A stretch of 64,000 bases of DNA from Streptomyces cavernicola (GCF_029968035.1 NZ_JASCIQ010000002.1:62001-126000), one strand, 5' to 3'. Positions 1 to 9,151 are shown, numbered from the stretch's first letter. Notes: a model not told the origin generated them from the letters alone. Numbers and translations: made by a program.

Positions 1-118
1 TGTCTTCCTGCTTACGGGTGTGAGGTGGCCGGACGCGATGCCGCTTGCCCTCTTGCATGGCTGAGGAGCGGGGCTCCGTCCCGGAACCCCGCTTCCTGCA
101 TGCCTTGGTGGTCCGGCC
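1..118. other. Left edge, downstream of purM; terminator-like hairpin
   Basis: No gene is recognised between the window edge and the purM stop. An imperfect GC-rich inverted repeat lies at about 64-104 (arms around AGGAGCGGGG and CCCCGCTTCCT). It could terminate purM transcription, which runs leftward. The first bases could be the border of another gene, but nothing can be assigned. Confidence 0.4.
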
Positions 119-1189
119 TCAGGCGTAGTCGCCGGTGAGGGTCGCGCCCGTGGCGTGGTCGCCACGCTCGGTGATCTCGCCGGCGACCCAGGCCTCCACG
201 CCGCGGTCGGCGAGGGTGGCGAGGGCGACGTCGACGGAGGTCTCGGGGACCACGGCGATCATGCCGACGCCCATGTTCAGGGTCTTCTCCAGCTCCAGGC
301 GCTCGACCTGGCCGGCCTTGCCGACGAGGTCGAAGACCGGGCCGGGGGTCCAGGTGGCGCGGTCGACCGTGGCGTGCAGGCCGTCCGGGATGACCCGGGC
401 CAGGTTGTTCGCCAGGCCGCCGCCGGTGACGTGGCTGAAGGCGTGCACCTCGGTCGTACGGGTCAGGGCCAGGCAGTCCAGGGAGTAGATCCGCGTGGGC
501 TCCAGGAGCTCCTCGCCGAGCGTGCGGCCGAACTCGGCGACCTGCTCGTCGAGGGACATCTTCGCGCGGTCGAACAGCACGTGCCGGACCAGCGAGTAGC
601 CGTTGGAGTGCAGGCCCGAGGAGGCCATGGCCAGGACCACGTCGCCCTTGCGGATGCGGTCGGCGCCGAGGACCTGGTCGGCCTCGACTACGCCGGTGCC
701 GGCGCCCGCGACGTCGAAGTCGTCCGCGCCGAGCAGGCCCGGGTGCTCGGCGGTCTCGCCGCCGACGAGGGCGCAGCCGGCCAGGACGCAGCCCTCGGCG
801 ATGCCCTTGACGATGGCGGCGACGCGCTCGGGGTGGACCTTGCCGACGCAGATGTAGTCGGTCATGAACAGCGGCTCGGCACCGCAGACGACCAGGTCGT
901 CGACGACCATGCCGACGAGGTCGTGGCCGATGGTGTCGTACACGCCGAGCTTGCGGGCGAGGTCGACCTTCGTGCCGACGCCGTCGGTGGCGGAGGCGAG
1001 GAGCGGGCGCTCGTACCGCTTCAGGGCGGAGGCGTCGAAGAGGCCGGCGAAGCCGCCGAGACCACCGAGGCCGGTGGTCTCGGGGCGCTGGGTCTTCTTC
1101 ACCCACTCCTTCATCAGCTCGACGGCGCGGTCGCCCGCTTCGATGTCGACGCCCGCGGCTGCGTAGCTGGCACCAGTGGTCTCGGACAT
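119..1189 (-). CDS. purM: Phosphoribosylformylglycinamidine cyclo-ligase (AIR synthetase)
   Basis: PurM closes FGAM to aminoimidazole ribotide with ATP, step five of IMP synthesis, as a cytosolic dimer. The 356-residue product has the family's features: the N-terminal ATP-binding half with LLASATDGVGTK and GHDLVGMVVDDL, then the C-terminal half with FSHVTGGGLANNLARV. Length is normal. The ATG at 1187-1189 begins MSETTGASYAAAG, the usual Streptomyces start; the open frame extends upstream only as intercistronic sequence. It follows purF by 46 bp on the same strand, so the two are probably one transcription unit. Confidence 0.97.
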   Translation of the reverse strand: MSETTGASYAAAGVDIEAGDRAVELMKEWVKKTQRPETTGLGGLGGFAGLFDASALKRYERPLLASATDGVGTKVDLARKLGVYDTIGHDLVGMVVDDLVVCGAEPLFMTDYICVGKVHPERVAAIVKGIAEGCVLAGCALVGGETAEHPGLLGADDFDVAGAGTGVVEADQVLGADRIRKGDVVLAMASSGLHSNGYSLVRHVLFDRAKMSLDEQVAEFGRTLGEELLEPTRIYSLDCLALTRTTEVHAFSHVTGGGLANNLARVIPDGLHATVDRATWTPGPVFDLVGKAGQVERLELEKTLNMGVGMIAVVPETSVDVALATLADRGVEAWVAGEITERGDHATGATLTGDYA

Positions 1190-1235
1190 GGCGGAGAGAA
1201 CCTTCGTGTCGTTACTGCGGGTGTTACTGCGGCTG

Positions 1236-2762
1236 TTACGGACGACGGATCGCGTCGGTCGCGGCCGTGGCGGCGGCGCCCGCGGCGAGCTCCGTCTCCA
1301 GAAGCTGCTTGCCGAGCAGCTCGGGGTCGGGGAGCTCCATCGGGTACTCGCCGTCGAAGCAGGCACGGCAGAGGTTCGGCTTGGCGATGGTGGTCGCCTC
1401 GATCATCCCGTCGATGGAGATGTACGCCAGGGAGTCGGCGCCCATGGACTTGCCGATCTCGTCGACCGACAGGCCGTTGGCGATCAGCTCGGCGCGGGTG
1501 GCGAAGTCGATGCCGAAGAAGCAGGGCCACTTCACGGGCGGCGACGAGATGCGCACGTGCACCTCGGCCGCGCCGGCCTCGCGGAGCATCCGGACCAGGG
1601 CGCGCTGGGTGTTGCCGCGCACGATCGAGTCGTCGACGACGACCAGGCGCTTGCCCTTGATGACTTCCTTGAGCGGGTTCAGCTTCAGCCGGATGCCCAG
1701 CTGGCGGATCGTCTGCGAGGGCTGGATGAAGGTCCGGCCGACGTAGGCGTTCTTGACCAGGCCCACGCCGTACGGAATGCCGCTGGCTTCCGCGTATCCG
1801 ACGGCGGCCGGGGTGCCGGACTCCGGCGTGGCTATCACCAGGTCGGCGTCGGCGGGGGCTTCCTTGGCGAGCTTGCGGCCCATCTCCACGCGGGAGAGGT
1901 AGACGTTCCGCCCGGCGATGTCGGTGTCGGGGCGGGCCAGGTAGACGTACTCGAAGACGCAGCCCTTGGGCTTTGCTTCGGCGAATCGGGAGCTTCGCAT
2001 CCCGTTCTCGTCGATGGCGATCATCTCGCCCGGCTCGACCTCGCGGACGTACGCGGCGCCGCAGATGTCCAGCGCCGCGGACTCCGAGGCCACGACCCAG
2101 CCGCGCTCCAGGCGGCCGAGGACCAGCGGGCGGATGCCCTGCGGGTCACGGGCCGCGTACAGCGTCTGCTCGTCCATGAAGACGAGGGAGAAGGCGCCCT
2201 TGACGTGCGGAAGCACCTGGGGGGCGGCGTCCTCCACGGTCAGCGGCTTGCCGTCGGCGTCCGTCTGGCCCGCGAGCAGGGCGGTGACCAGGTCGGTGTC
2301 GTTGGTCGCCGCGACCTGCGTCGAGCGGCCGTTCTCCTTGGGGAGGTCGGCGACCATCTCGGCGAGCTGGGCCGTGTTGACCAGGTTCCCGTTGTGGCCG
2401 AGCGCGATCGATCCGTGCGCGGTCGCACGGAACGTCGGCTGCGCGTTCTCCCACACCGAGGCTCCGGTGGTGGAGTAGCGGGCATGACCGACCGCGATAT
2501 GGCCCTGGAGGGAACCCAGGGAGGTTTCGTCGAAGACCTGCGAGACCAGACCCATGTCCTTGAAGACGAGGATCTGGGACCCGTTGCTCACTGCGATGCC
2601 CGCGGACTCCTGTCCACGGTGCTGCAGGGCATACAGTCCGAAATAGGTGAGCTTGGCGACCTCTTCACCCGGAGCCCAGACACCGAAGACGCCGCAAGCG
2701 TCCTGGGGGCCCTTCTCGCCGGGGAGCAGGTCGTGGTTGAGTCGTCCATCACCACGAGGCAC
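1236..2762 (-). CDS. purF: Amidophosphoribosyltransferase
   Basis: PurF commits PRPP to purine synthesis by making 5-phosphoribosylamine from PRPP and glutamine. The 508-residue product has a propeptide ending just before the nucleophile of CGVFGVW, an Ntn glutaminase half (LQHRGQESAGIA), and a phosphoribosyltransferase half with the PRPP loop VVVDDSIVRGNT. The start is set to GTG 2760-2762 (MPRGDGRLNHDLLPGEKG in related genes). A TACACT hexamer at 2770-2775 ends 7 bases before it, which suggests a leaderless mRNA and argues against the ATG further upstream. purM follows 46 bp later. Three in-frame TAA codons lie at the 3' end (see findings). Confidence 0.96.
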   Translation of the reverse strand: MPRGDGRLNHDLLPGEKGPQDACGVFGVWAPGEEVAKLTYFGLYALQHRGQESAGIAVSNGSQILVFKDMGLVSQVFDETSLGSLQGHIAVGHARYSTTGASVWENAQPTFRATAHGSIALGHNGNLVNTAQLAEMVADLPKENGRSTQVAATNDTDLVTALLAGQTDADGKPLTVEDAAPQVLPHVKGAFSLVFMDEQTLYAARDPQGIRPLVLGRLERGWVVASESAALDICGAAYVREVEPGEMIAIDENGMRSSRFAEAKPKGCVFEYVYLARPDTDIAGRNVYLSRVEMGRKLAKEAPADADLVIATPESGTPAAVGYAEASGIPYGVGLVKNAYVGRTFIQPSQTIRQLGIRLKLNPLKEVIKGKRLVVVDDSIVRGNTQRALVRMLREAGAAEVHVRISSPPVKWPCFFGIDFATRAELIANGLSVDEIGKSMGADSLAYISIDGMIEATTIAKPNLCRACFDGEYPMELPDPELLGKQLLETELAAGAAATAATDAIRRP

Positions 2763-2874
2763 GCCACCGAGTGTAGGCGAGATCGACCACTGGTCCGAAT
2801 TGGGGACGCCGGTCAACGCGCGTAGGTGATACGGCTCGCAATCGGGTGGGCCGGATCGTGCGTGAGGGGGCGGT

Positions 2875-2901
2875 GGCCGGGGGGTTTGCGCGCCCCCGGC
2901 C
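2875..2901 (-). terminator. GC-rich hairpin downstream of the META lipoprotein gene
   Basis: GGCCGGGGG at 2875-2883 pairs perfectly with CCCCCGGCC at 2893-2901 around a 9-nt loop, 12 bases after the stop codon of the leftward gene. There is no U tract, as is common in Streptomyces. Confidence 0.6.
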
Positions 2902-2913
2902 CCGGCCCTTCTC

Positions 2914-3744
2914 TCACTTCTTCGCGGCCGCCTCCGCGTTGAGGCCGAGGCCGTCCTTGCCGGTGAGGTGCAGGGTGCGGTGGTCGATCTCGTACGTCAC
3001 CGTCGAGCCGAAGAGCTTCGCCAGGTTCTGCTCGGCCTTCATGACCTCGCCGTCGCACATCTTGCGGGTGAGGCGCGGGGTGCCGAGCTCGATCTTGCCG
3101 TCGGTGACCGTGGCCTTGGCGTTGACCTCGTTGCAGCCGAGGTTGCCGTGGACCGTGCCGGCCTTCTCGTCGAAGATCAGGTGGGCCTTGTCGGCCTTGC
3201 TCGCGCTCTCCGGCAGGGAGGTCGCGACCTCCTTCTCGACGACCGCCTTCAGCAGCCACTTCGTGCCGGCCAGCTCGGCGGGCGGTTCGGAGGTGAGCGT
3301 GATCGAGTCGCCCTTGGCCGTGGTCAGGGTCAGCTTGTCGCCCTTCACGGAGGCCTTGAGCTTGCCCTTGAGGGCCTCGGTCAGGGTGGTCTCCAGCTTG
3401 TCGATCTCGTCGCCGCAGGACATCTCCGTCTTGGCGATCTTGTCGACGGTGATGGTGTCGCCCTTCACCGAGGCGGTGCCGCCGAAGCCGTTGCACCCGA
3501 AGTTGCCCGTGGCCCGGCCCTTCTTGTCGAAGGCGACATGGGCCTTGGTGCCCGGGGCGTCGATCTTCTTGCCGCCGGCCGTGACGCTGTCCACGGTCCA
3601 GTGCGTGCCGGTCACGGGCACGCTGGGTTCGGCCGGGGCGTCGCCGGCGCTGGTCTTGTCGGCGCCGCAGGCCGTGAGCAGCCCCAAGGCCGCTACGGCA
3701 CTGACGGCTCCGACGGTGCTGAGGGTCTTTCGCTGGGTGTGCAT
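2914..3744 (-). CDS. Lipoprotein with two META (HslJ-like) domains
   Basis: The 276-residue protein begins with a signal peptide and a lipobox, LLTAC (Cys at about residue 26), so it should be a lipoprotein on the outer face of the membrane. Two META domains follow, at about 40-140 and 150-270. Each carries the family signature: GNFGCNGFGG in the first and GNLGCNEVNA in the second, with a later Cys in each (MSCGDE, KMCDGE). HslJ-type META domains are tied to heat-shock or novobiocin resistance in enterobacteria; the role in Streptomyces is not known. It appears monocistronic, with a hairpin just downstream. Confidence 0.85.
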   Translation of the reverse strand: MHTQRKTLSTVGAVSAVAALGLLTACGADKTSAGDAPAEPSVPVTGTHWTVDSVTAGGKKIDAPGTKAHVAFDKKGRATGNFGCNGFGGTASVKGDTITVDKIAKTEMSCGDEIDKLETTLTEALKGKLKASVKGDKLTLTTAKGDSITLTSEPPAELAGTKWLLKAVVEKEVATSLPESASKADKAHLIFDEKAGTVHGNLGCNEVNAKATVTDGKIELGTPRLTRKMCDGEVMKAEQNLAKLFGSTVTYEIDHRTLHLTGKDGLGLNAEAAAKK

Positions 3745-3825
3745 GCCGATGTGACGGAGGAGGTGGGGGAATCGGTTCCGTTCTTTTTCCGGTCACCTCT
3801 CCCCGACAATCGCTCCGGCCCGAGC

Positions 3826-4623
3826 TCAGCTCATGACCGGCAGGAGCGCCGAGAGGTCGGCCCGCTCGCCGCCGGCCGAGACCTTCGCCTCGTCGAGCGC
3901 GGTGGCCCAGTCCGTACGTCCCGTGGCGAGCCGGACCCAGGTCAGCGGGTCCGTCTCCACCACGTTGGGCGGGGTGCCGCGGGTGTGCCGCGGGCCCTCG
4001 ACGCACTGCACCACGGCGTACGGCGGGATCCGCACCTCCGTCGCACCGCCGGGGGCCTTCGCGGCGAGCGCGTCCGCGAGGAACCGGGTGCAGGCGGCCA
4101 GGGCCTGGCGGTCCATCGGCACGTCGATGCCGGTCGCCCGGTTCAAGTCGTCGGTGTGGGTGACGAGTTCGACCGTGCGCGTCACCAGGAAGTCGTTGAG
4201 GTACATGGTGCCGATCCGTGTCGCGACCGTGCGGTGCGGGTCGGCCGTGGCGAGGCGGTCGTCGAAGTCGGCCAGGGTCCGCTCGAACAGCTCGTCCAGC
4301 TGCTCCGGGGCCCGCGCGGCCATCTCCGGCACCACGTCGGCCAGCGCACCGGCGAACCTGGCGGTGCCGGCCGGCCAGTCCAGGAGCGGCAGTTCGGCCT
4401 TGGGCGGCTCGACGTCGTCGATGTGCCGGACCACCGCGGACACGGCCATGTCGATGTGCACCAGAAGCTCGCGCACGGTCCAGGGGTGCAGGTGCGTGGG
4501 GCTCGCCAGCTGCTCGGACGTGAGCTCCTTCGCGGCTTCCCGTACGGCGGCGAACTGGGCCCGGACGGCTGCGGCGGTCTTCTTCGGGTCGTACGTACGC
4601 GGACGCTTCTTCGCAGGCGGCAT
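3826..4623 (-). CDS. Maleylpyruvate isomerase N-domain / bacterial SCP-like protein
   Basis: The 265-residue protein has an N-terminal DinB/MDMPI-type helical domain (about 15-150; HPWTVRELLVHIDMAVSAV) with the His expected for metal coordination in mycothiol-dependent enzymes. A C-terminal half (about 180-255; ETDPLTWVRLATGRTDW) resembles the bacterial sterol-carrier-protein-like domain that often follows it. Substrate is unknown; a mycothiol-linked transferase or isomerase is an inference. TAGGGT at 4630-4635 lies 6 bases before the ATG, so the message is probably leaderless. It is separated from purL by a repeat-containing gap and appears monocistronic. Confidence 0.8.
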   Translation of the reverse strand: MPPAKKRPRTYDPKKTAAAVRAQFAAVREAAKELTSEQLASPTHLHPWTVRELLVHIDMAVSAVVRHIDDVEPPKAELPLLDWPAGTARFAGALADVVPEMAARAPEQLDELFERTLADFDDRLATADPHRTVATRIGTMYLNDFLVTRTVELVTHTDDLNRATGIDVPMDRQALAACTRFLADALAAKAPGGATEVRIPPYAVVQCVEGPRHTRGTPPNVVETDPLTWVRLATGRTDWATALDEAKVSAGGERADLSALLPVMS

Positions 4624-4689
4624 GCGGGAACCCTACGTCTGGGGTACGACAACGGGTCTCGCCGCGGGGGTTGCTGTTTCGTCGCCGGG

Positions 4690-4790
4690 TGCGGCCCGAT
4701 GAGCGGCGGCGCAGCCGCATCGCTCAGGGGCGCGGGGAACTGCGCGAGGACGGACCACCGGCCCGCACCCTGCGACGAAACCGCACCCAG
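4690..4790. repeat. Streptomyces-type dispersed intergenic element
   Basis: The stretch contains GGGGCGCGGGGAACTGCGCG (near 4729-4755) preceded by a small inverted repeat (GCGGCGGCGCAGCCGC). I recall this GGGGAACTGCGCGA core from intergenic regions of many Streptomyces genomes. Only one copy is seen here, so its repeated nature rests on memory, not on this window. Confidence 0.45.
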
Positions 4791-4797
4791 GAACGCA

Positions 4798-4833
4798 CTT
4801 CGGCCCCGCCAGAACACCCGGGCGGGGCCGAAG
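4798..4833 (-). terminator. Terminator hairpin downstream of purL
   Basis: CTTCGGCCCCGCC at 4798-4810 and GGCGGGGCCGAAG at 4821-4833 form a perfect 13-bp stem with a 10-nt loop, 34 bases past the purL stop. Confidence 0.75.
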
Positions 4834-4867
4834 CCGCGTACATACGAGACGTACGGGAGGAGGAACC

Positions 4868-7117
4868 TCAGGCCAGCAGGCCCGGGACCGTCTCCTCGTG
4901 GGCCGTGCGCAGCTCGCTCAGCGGGATGCTGAACTCGCCCTGCACCTCCACGGCGTCGCCGTCGATGACGCCGATCCTCGTGGCCGGAAGCCCGCGCGCC
5001 CCGCACATGTCCGTGAACCGGAGCTCCTCGCTGCGCGGCACCGCGACGATCGCGCGGCCCGCGGACTCGGAGAGCAGGAACGTGAACGCGTCCAGGCCGT
5101 CGGGCACGACGAGCCGCGCACCGCGACCGCCGCGCAGGCAGGACTCGACGACCGCCTGCACGACACCGCCGTCGGACAGGTCGTGCGCGGCGTCGATCAT
5201 GCCGTCGCGCGAGCCGGAGATCAGGATCTCGGCGAGCAGCCGCTCCCGCTCCAGGTCGACCTGCGGGGGCAGACCGCCGAGGTGGTCGTGGACGACCTGC
5301 GACCAGGCCGAGCCGCCGAACTCCTCGCGGGTCTCGCCCAGGAGGTAGAGCAGCTGGCCCTCCTCGGCGAAGGCGATCGGCGTACGACGGGTCACGTCGT
5401 CGATCACACCGAGCACCGCGACGACGGGCGTCGGGTGGATCGCCGTGTCCCCGGTCTGGTTGTAGAGCGAGACGTTGCCGCCGGTCACCGGGGTGCCGAG
5501 GATCTGGCAGGCGTCCGCGAGGCCGCGCGTGGCCTCGGCGAACTGCCACATGACGCCCGGGTCCTCGGGGGAGCCGAAGTTCAGGCAGTCGGAGATCGCG
5601 AGCGGCTTGGCGCCGGAGGCGGCCACGTTGCGGTACGACTCGGCGAGCGCCAGCTGCGCGCCCGTGTACGGGTCGAGCTTCGCGTACCGCCCGTTGCCGT
5701 CCGTGGAGACGGCCACGCCGAGGTTGGTCTCCTCGTCGATCCGCACCATGCCGGAGTCCTCCGGCTGCGCGAGGACCGTGTTGCCCTGCACGAAACGGTC
5801 GTACTGGTCGGTGATCCACGCCTTGGAGGCCTGGTTCGGGGAGGCCACCAGCTTGAGGATCTGCTCGCGCAGCTCGTCCGCGTTGGCCGGCCGGGCCAGC
5901 TTGTTGGCGTCGTCGGCCTGCAGCGCGTCCTGCCACTCGGGGCGGGCGTACGGCCGGTGGTACGTCGGGCCCTCGTGGGCCACGGACCGCGGCGGTACGT
6001 CGACGATCTGCTCGCCGTGCCAGAAGATCTCCAGGCGCTCGCCCTCGGTCACCTCACCGATGACGGTGGCGATGACGTCCCACTTCTCGCAGATCTCCAG
6101 GAAGCGGTCCACGTTGCCGGGCTCGACGACCGCGCACATGCGTTCCTGCGACTCGCTCATGAGGATCTCCTCAGGCGAGAGCGTCGCGTCGCGCAGCGGC
6201 ACGGTGTCCAGCTCGACCCGCATGCCACCGGAGCCGGCCGAGGCCAACTCGCTGGTGGCGCAGGAGAGTCCGGCGCCACCGAGGTCCTGGATGCCCGCGA
6301 CGAGGTCCTCGCGGAAGATCTCCAGGGTGCACTCGATGAGCAGCTTCTCCTGGAACGGGTCGCCGACCTGGACGGCCGGGCGCCGGGACGGACCGGTCGA
6401 GTCGAAGGTCTCGGAGGCGAGCACGGAGACGCCGCCGATGCCGTCGCCGCCCGTGCGGGCGCCGTACAGGATGACCTTGTTGCCGGCGCCGGAAGCCTTG
6501 GCGAGGTGGATGTCCTCGTGCTTCATGACGCCCACGCAGAGCGCGTTGACCAGCGGGTTGCCCTGGTAGCAGGGGTCGAAGACGACCTCGCCGCCGATGT
6601 TGGGCAGGCCCAGGCAGTTGCCGTAGCCGCCGATGCCCGCGACGACGCCCGGCAGGACGCGCTTGGTGTCGGGGTGGTCCGCGGCGCCGAAGCGCAGCGG
6701 GTCCATGACGGCGACCGGGCGCGCGCCCATCGCGAGGATGTCGCGCACGATGCCGCCGACGCCGGTCGCGGCGCCCTGGTACGGCTCGATGTACGAGGGG
6801 TGGTTGTGCGACTCCACCTTGAAGGTGACCGCGTAGCCCTGGCCGACGTCGACCACACCGGCGTTCTCGCCGATGCCGACGAGCAGCGCGTCGTTCTCGG
6901 GCGCCTTCTCGCCGAACTGCTTGAGGTGCACCTTGGAGGACTTGTACGAGCAGTGCTCGGACCACATCACCGAGTACATGGCGAGCTCGGCGCCGGTGGG
7001 ACGGCGGTCGAGGATCTCGCGGATGCGCTCGTACTCGTCCTGCTTGAGGCCGAGTTCCTTCCAGGGCTGCGCGGACTCGGGGGTCTCGGCGGCGTGCTTG
7101 ACCGTGTCGAGCGTCAT
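4868..7117 (-). CDS. purL: Phosphoribosylformylglycinamidine synthase, subunit II
   Basis: The small-type PurL (749 residues) converts FGAR to FGAM in complex with PurQ and PurS. Family features include EHCSYKSSK near the N terminus, [20 protein letters not shown] (ATP and substrate binding), and [15 protein letters not shown] in the middle. Length fits the PurL form that needs separate PurS and PurQ. The ATG at 7115-7117 overlaps the purQ stop by 4 bp (ATGA), so it is translationally coupled as third gene of purS-purQ-purL. A perfect hairpin ends the operon. Confidence 0.97.
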   Translation of the reverse strand: MTLDTVKHAAETPESAQPWKELGLKQDEYERIREILDRRPTGAELAMYSVMWSEHCSYKSSKVHLKQFGEKAPENDALLVGIGENAGVVDVGQGYAVTFKVESHNHPSYIEPYQGAATGVGGIVRDILAMGARPVAVMDPLRFGAADHPDTKRVLPGVVAGIGGYGNCLGLPNIGGEVVFDPCYQGNPLVNALCVGVMKHEDIHLAKASGAGNKVILYGARTGGDGIGGVSVLASETFDSTGPSRRPAVQVGDPFQEKLLIECTLEIFREDLVAGIQDLGGAGLSCATSELASAGSGGMRVELDTVPLRDATLSPEEILMSESQERMCAVVEPGNVDRFLEICEKWDVIATVIGEVTEGERLEIFWHGEQIVDVPPRSVAHEGPTYHRPYARPEWQDALQADDANKLARPANADELREQILKLVASPNQASKAWITDQYDRFVQGNTVLAQPEDSGMVRIDEETNLGVAVSTDGNGRYAKLDPYTGAQLALAESYRNVAASGAKPLAISDCLNFGSPEDPGVMWQFAEATRGLADACQILGTPVTGGNVSLYNQTGDTAIHPTPVVAVLGVIDDVTRRTPIAFAEEGQLLYLLGETREEFGGSAWSQVVHDHLGGLPPQVDLERERLLAEILISGSRDGMIDAAHDLSDGGVVQAVVESCLRGGRGARLVVPDGLDAFTFLLSESAGRAIVAVPRSEELRFTDMCGARGLPATRIGVIDGDAVEVQGEFSIPLSELRTAHEETVPGLLA

Positions 7118-7803
7118 GCGTTGGCCCCCTTGAGGAGGTTCTTCAGGATCGAGGTGAAGAAGCCGAGCCCGTCGGTGCGGCCGGTGCCGACCAGCGGCTC
7201 GACGGCGTGCTCGGGGTGCGGCATCAGACCGACGACGTTGCCCGCCTCGTTGCTGATGCCGGCGATGTCACGGAGCGAGCCGTTCGGGTTCACGTCGAGG
7301 TAACGGAAGGCGACGCGGCCCTCGGCCTCGAGCATGTCCAGGGTGCGCTCGTCGGCGACGTACCGGCCGTCGATGTTCTTCAGCGGTACGGAGATCTCCT
7401 GGCCGGCCGAGTAGTCGGAGGTCCAGGCGGTCTTGTCGGTCTCGACCCGCAGCTTCTGGTCGCGGCAGACGAAGTGCAGGTGGTTGTTCCGCAGCATCGC
7501 GCCGGGCAGCAAGTGCGTTTCTGTCAGCACCTGAAAGCCATTGCAAATGCCCAGAACCGGCATTCCGCCCTTGGCCTGCTCGATGATCGTCTCCATGACC
7601 GGCGAGAACCGGGAGATCGCCCCGGCCCGCAGATAGTCGCCGTAGGAGAAACCGCCGGGAAGGACCACGGCGTCGACCTGCTTCAGGTCCTTGTCGCGGT
7701 GCCACAGCGGCACCGCTTCCGCGCCGGCGACACGGACCGCGCGCTGCGTGTCACGGTCGTCGAGTGTGCCGGGAAAAGTGACGACTCCGATACGAGCAGT
7801 CAC
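7114..7803 (-). CDS. purQ: Phosphoribosylformylglycinamidine synthase, glutaminase subunit I
   Basis: PurQ is the class I glutamine amidotransferase that feeds ammonia to PurL. In the 229-residue product the nucleophile Cys sits in [12 protein letters not shown] (about residue 88) and the catalytic His/Glu in [11 protein letters not shown] near the C terminus. It overlaps purS by 4 bp upstream and purL by 4 bp downstream, so the three subunits should be made in step. Confidence 0.96.
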   Translation of the reverse strand: MTARIGVVTFPGTLDDRDTQRAVRVAGAEAVPLWHRDKDLKQVDAVVLPGGFSYGDYLRAGAISRFSPVMETIIEQAKGGMPVLGICNGFQVLTETHLLPGAMLRNNHLHFVCRDQKLRVETDKTAWTSDYSAGQEISVPLKNIDGRYVADERTLDMLEAEGRVAFRYLDVNPNGSLRDIAGISNEAGNVVGLMPHPEHAVEPLVGTGRTDGLGFFTSILKNLLKGANA

Positions 7804-8069
7804 TTCGACTCCCCAGCCGTGGCGGGTTCTTCGACCTTGACGACGAAGTCCTCGATGACGGTGTTGGCGAGGAACGTCTCGGCCATCTCGTGGATACGGG
7901 CGAGGGCGGCCTCGTCGACCGGCCCTTCGACTTCGAGCTCGAAGCGCTTTCCTTGACGTACGTCCGCGATGCCCTGGAATCCCAGGCGCGGCAGTGCACG
8001 CTGCACCGCCTGTCCCTGGGGGTCGAGGATCTCGGGCTTGAGCATGACGTCGACTACGACGCGTGCCAC
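7800..8069 (-). CDS. purS: Phosphoribosylformylglycinamidine synthase subunit PurS
   Basis: This small (89-residue) subunit bridges PurQ and PurL. The sequence [20 protein letters not shown] and the [19 protein letters not shown] stretch are typical. The GTG at 8067-8069 is chosen because GGGAG precedes it with 5 bases between, and it gives the normal family length. The open frame upstream (to 8138) reads through a palindromic, probably regulatory region. First gene of purSQL. Confidence 0.94.
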   Translation of the reverse strand: MARVVVDVMLKPEILDPQGQAVQRALPRLGFQGIADVRQGKRFELEVEGPVDEAALARIHEMAETFLANTVIEDFVVKVEEPATAGESK

Positions 8070-8436
8070 TGGCACTCCCGGTGTGTGGTGCGTGAGAACG
8101 GTTCCTTCAGCGTATCCGACGGAAATTTCTACGCGCATAGATTCGTAGAGTCCTACGTGATGGCCGTCACTTTAGGGAGACATCGGACGCCCACCGGGGA
8201 AAATCCAGGGAAAATTCCGTGCAGGCATTGCCACACCCATTGCACACGGACACGCTGACGTATTCAGTCGGACTTCCCAATGCATTGCCAAGACCTGTAC
8301 AAAGGAAATGGCAATAACTCGGGACAGTCGGCACTCCACCCGGAAATCGTCCGAGGAAGAGCCGCAACACAGCCGAACAGCAGTCGGCCATCGCCGCATG
8401 TCAGCGCGGTGAGTCCGCATGAAGGGACCGATATTC
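8070..8436. promoter_or_regulatory. Divergent purS / lsrL control region
   Basis: A 367-bp gap between two divergent genes, less GC-rich than its surroundings. Facing purS is a palindrome CGTAG-AGTC-CTACG at 8144-8157, with another CTACG half-site at 8129-8133. Facing lsrL, ATTGCCA (8284-8290) and TGGCAAT (8309-8315) form an inverted repeat with 18 bp between, and ATTGCCA occurs again at 8227-8233. No confident -35/-10 pair could be assigned for either gene, and no convincing small gene is present. Confidence 0.5.
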
Positions 8437-8772
8437 GTGGCGCAACGTGTCGTGGTCACTCTCTTTGACGACATCGACGGCGGAGAAGCGGCGGAAACGG
8501 TCGCCTTCGGTCTCGACGGCAAGTCGTACGAGATCGACCTCAATCAAGCCAATGCCAAGAAACTGCGCAAGGTGCTCGCCCCCTACCTGCAGGCGGGCCG
8601 CAAGCAGTCGCGGACGAGCCGGGCCGGCAAGCCGGGCAAGGAGTTCAAGCACACCGCGGTGACCGCCGACCCGGCCGCGGTCCGCGCCTGGGCCCGATCG
8701 CACAAGATGGAGGTCCCGGCCCGCGGGCGGATCCCCAAGAAGGTCTACGAGGCGTTCGAGGCCGCCAACTGA
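8437..8772 (+). CDS. lsrL: Lsr2-family nucleoid-associated protein (LsrL type)
   Basis: The 111-residue Lsr2 homologue has an N-terminal dimerisation domain (AQRVVVTLFDDIDGGEAAET), a basic linker (about 58-75), and the C-terminal DNA-binding domain with PARGRIPKKVYEAFEAAN. The RGR core is the AT-hook-like minor-groove motif. GTG 8437 is the start: GAAGGGA at 8421-8427 is well placed, and MAQRVVV is the usual N terminus. Streptomyces carry two paralogues, Lsr2 and LsrL. The position beside purSQL matches what I recall for LsrL (SCO4076). Expected role: silencing of AT-rich or foreign DNA. Confidence 0.9.
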   Translation: MAQRVVVTLFDDIDGGEAAETVAFGLDGKSYEIDLNQANAKKLRKVLAPYLQAGRKQSRTSRAGKPGKEFKHTAVTADPAAVRAWARSHKMEVPARGRIPKKVYEAFEAAN

Positions 8773-8839
8773 CCGTCGCCGCACGGCCGCTGCGGCGGCG
8801 CTCGCGGCGGTGCTCCAAGAGGCCGCCGCGACAGCCGAC

Positions 8840-8870
8840 TTGCACAACACCCCTGCAGGTCGGCTAAAGT
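8840..8870 (+). promoter_or_regulatory. Promoter of tRNA-Gly(TCC)
   Basis: TTGCAC at 8840-8845 and TAAAGT at 8865-8870 with a 19-bp spacer, about 50 bp before the tRNA. The hexamers are good; the spacer is on the long side. Confidence 0.5.
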
Positions 8871-8921
8871 CTGGAGCGCGCCGCGGGGCGAGGCCGAGAG
8901 GCCGGACTCCACGGAGAACGC

Positions 8922-8993
8922 GCGGGTGTAGTTCAGTAGCAGAACACCCTCTTTCCAAGAGGGAGGCGCAGTGTGCAATTCCTGTCACCCGCT
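8922..8993 (+). tRNA. tRNA-Gly (anticodon TCC)
   Basis: The 72-nt cloverleaf has acceptor stem GCGGGTG/CACCCGC, anticodon stem CCCTC/GAGGG and loop TTTCCAA. It reads GGA codons. CCA is not encoded. It is followed 79 bp later by a second tRNA-Gly. Confidence 0.92.
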
Positions 8994-9072
8994 CTGCATC
9001 GGTTACCAACCACTCCGGTGGATCAGGTACTCTGGTGCTCGCGCCGATCGGTGAGAGCCGGTCGGAGGCAAT

Positions 9073-9145
9073 GCGAACGTAGCTCAGTTGGTAGAGCGCA
9101 ACCTTGCCAAGGTTGAGGTCGCGAGTTCGAACCTCGTCGTTCGCT
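9073..9145 (+). tRNA. tRNA-Gly (anticodon GCC), first copy
   Basis: 73 nt, acceptor GCGAACG/CGTTCGC, anticodon loop TTGCCAA, T loop TTCGAAC. It is nearly identical to the copy at 13052-13124, differing in paired positions of the acceptor and T stems. A strong terminator hairpin follows. Confidence 0.95.
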
Positions 9146-9151
9146 CCATAT

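Noticed and set aside
155..1660. Long plus-strand open frame antisense to purM and purF
   Set aside because: It is a high-GC shadow: its composition is skewed (Gly, Ala, Val, Asp repeats) and it lies opposite two well-supported pur genes.
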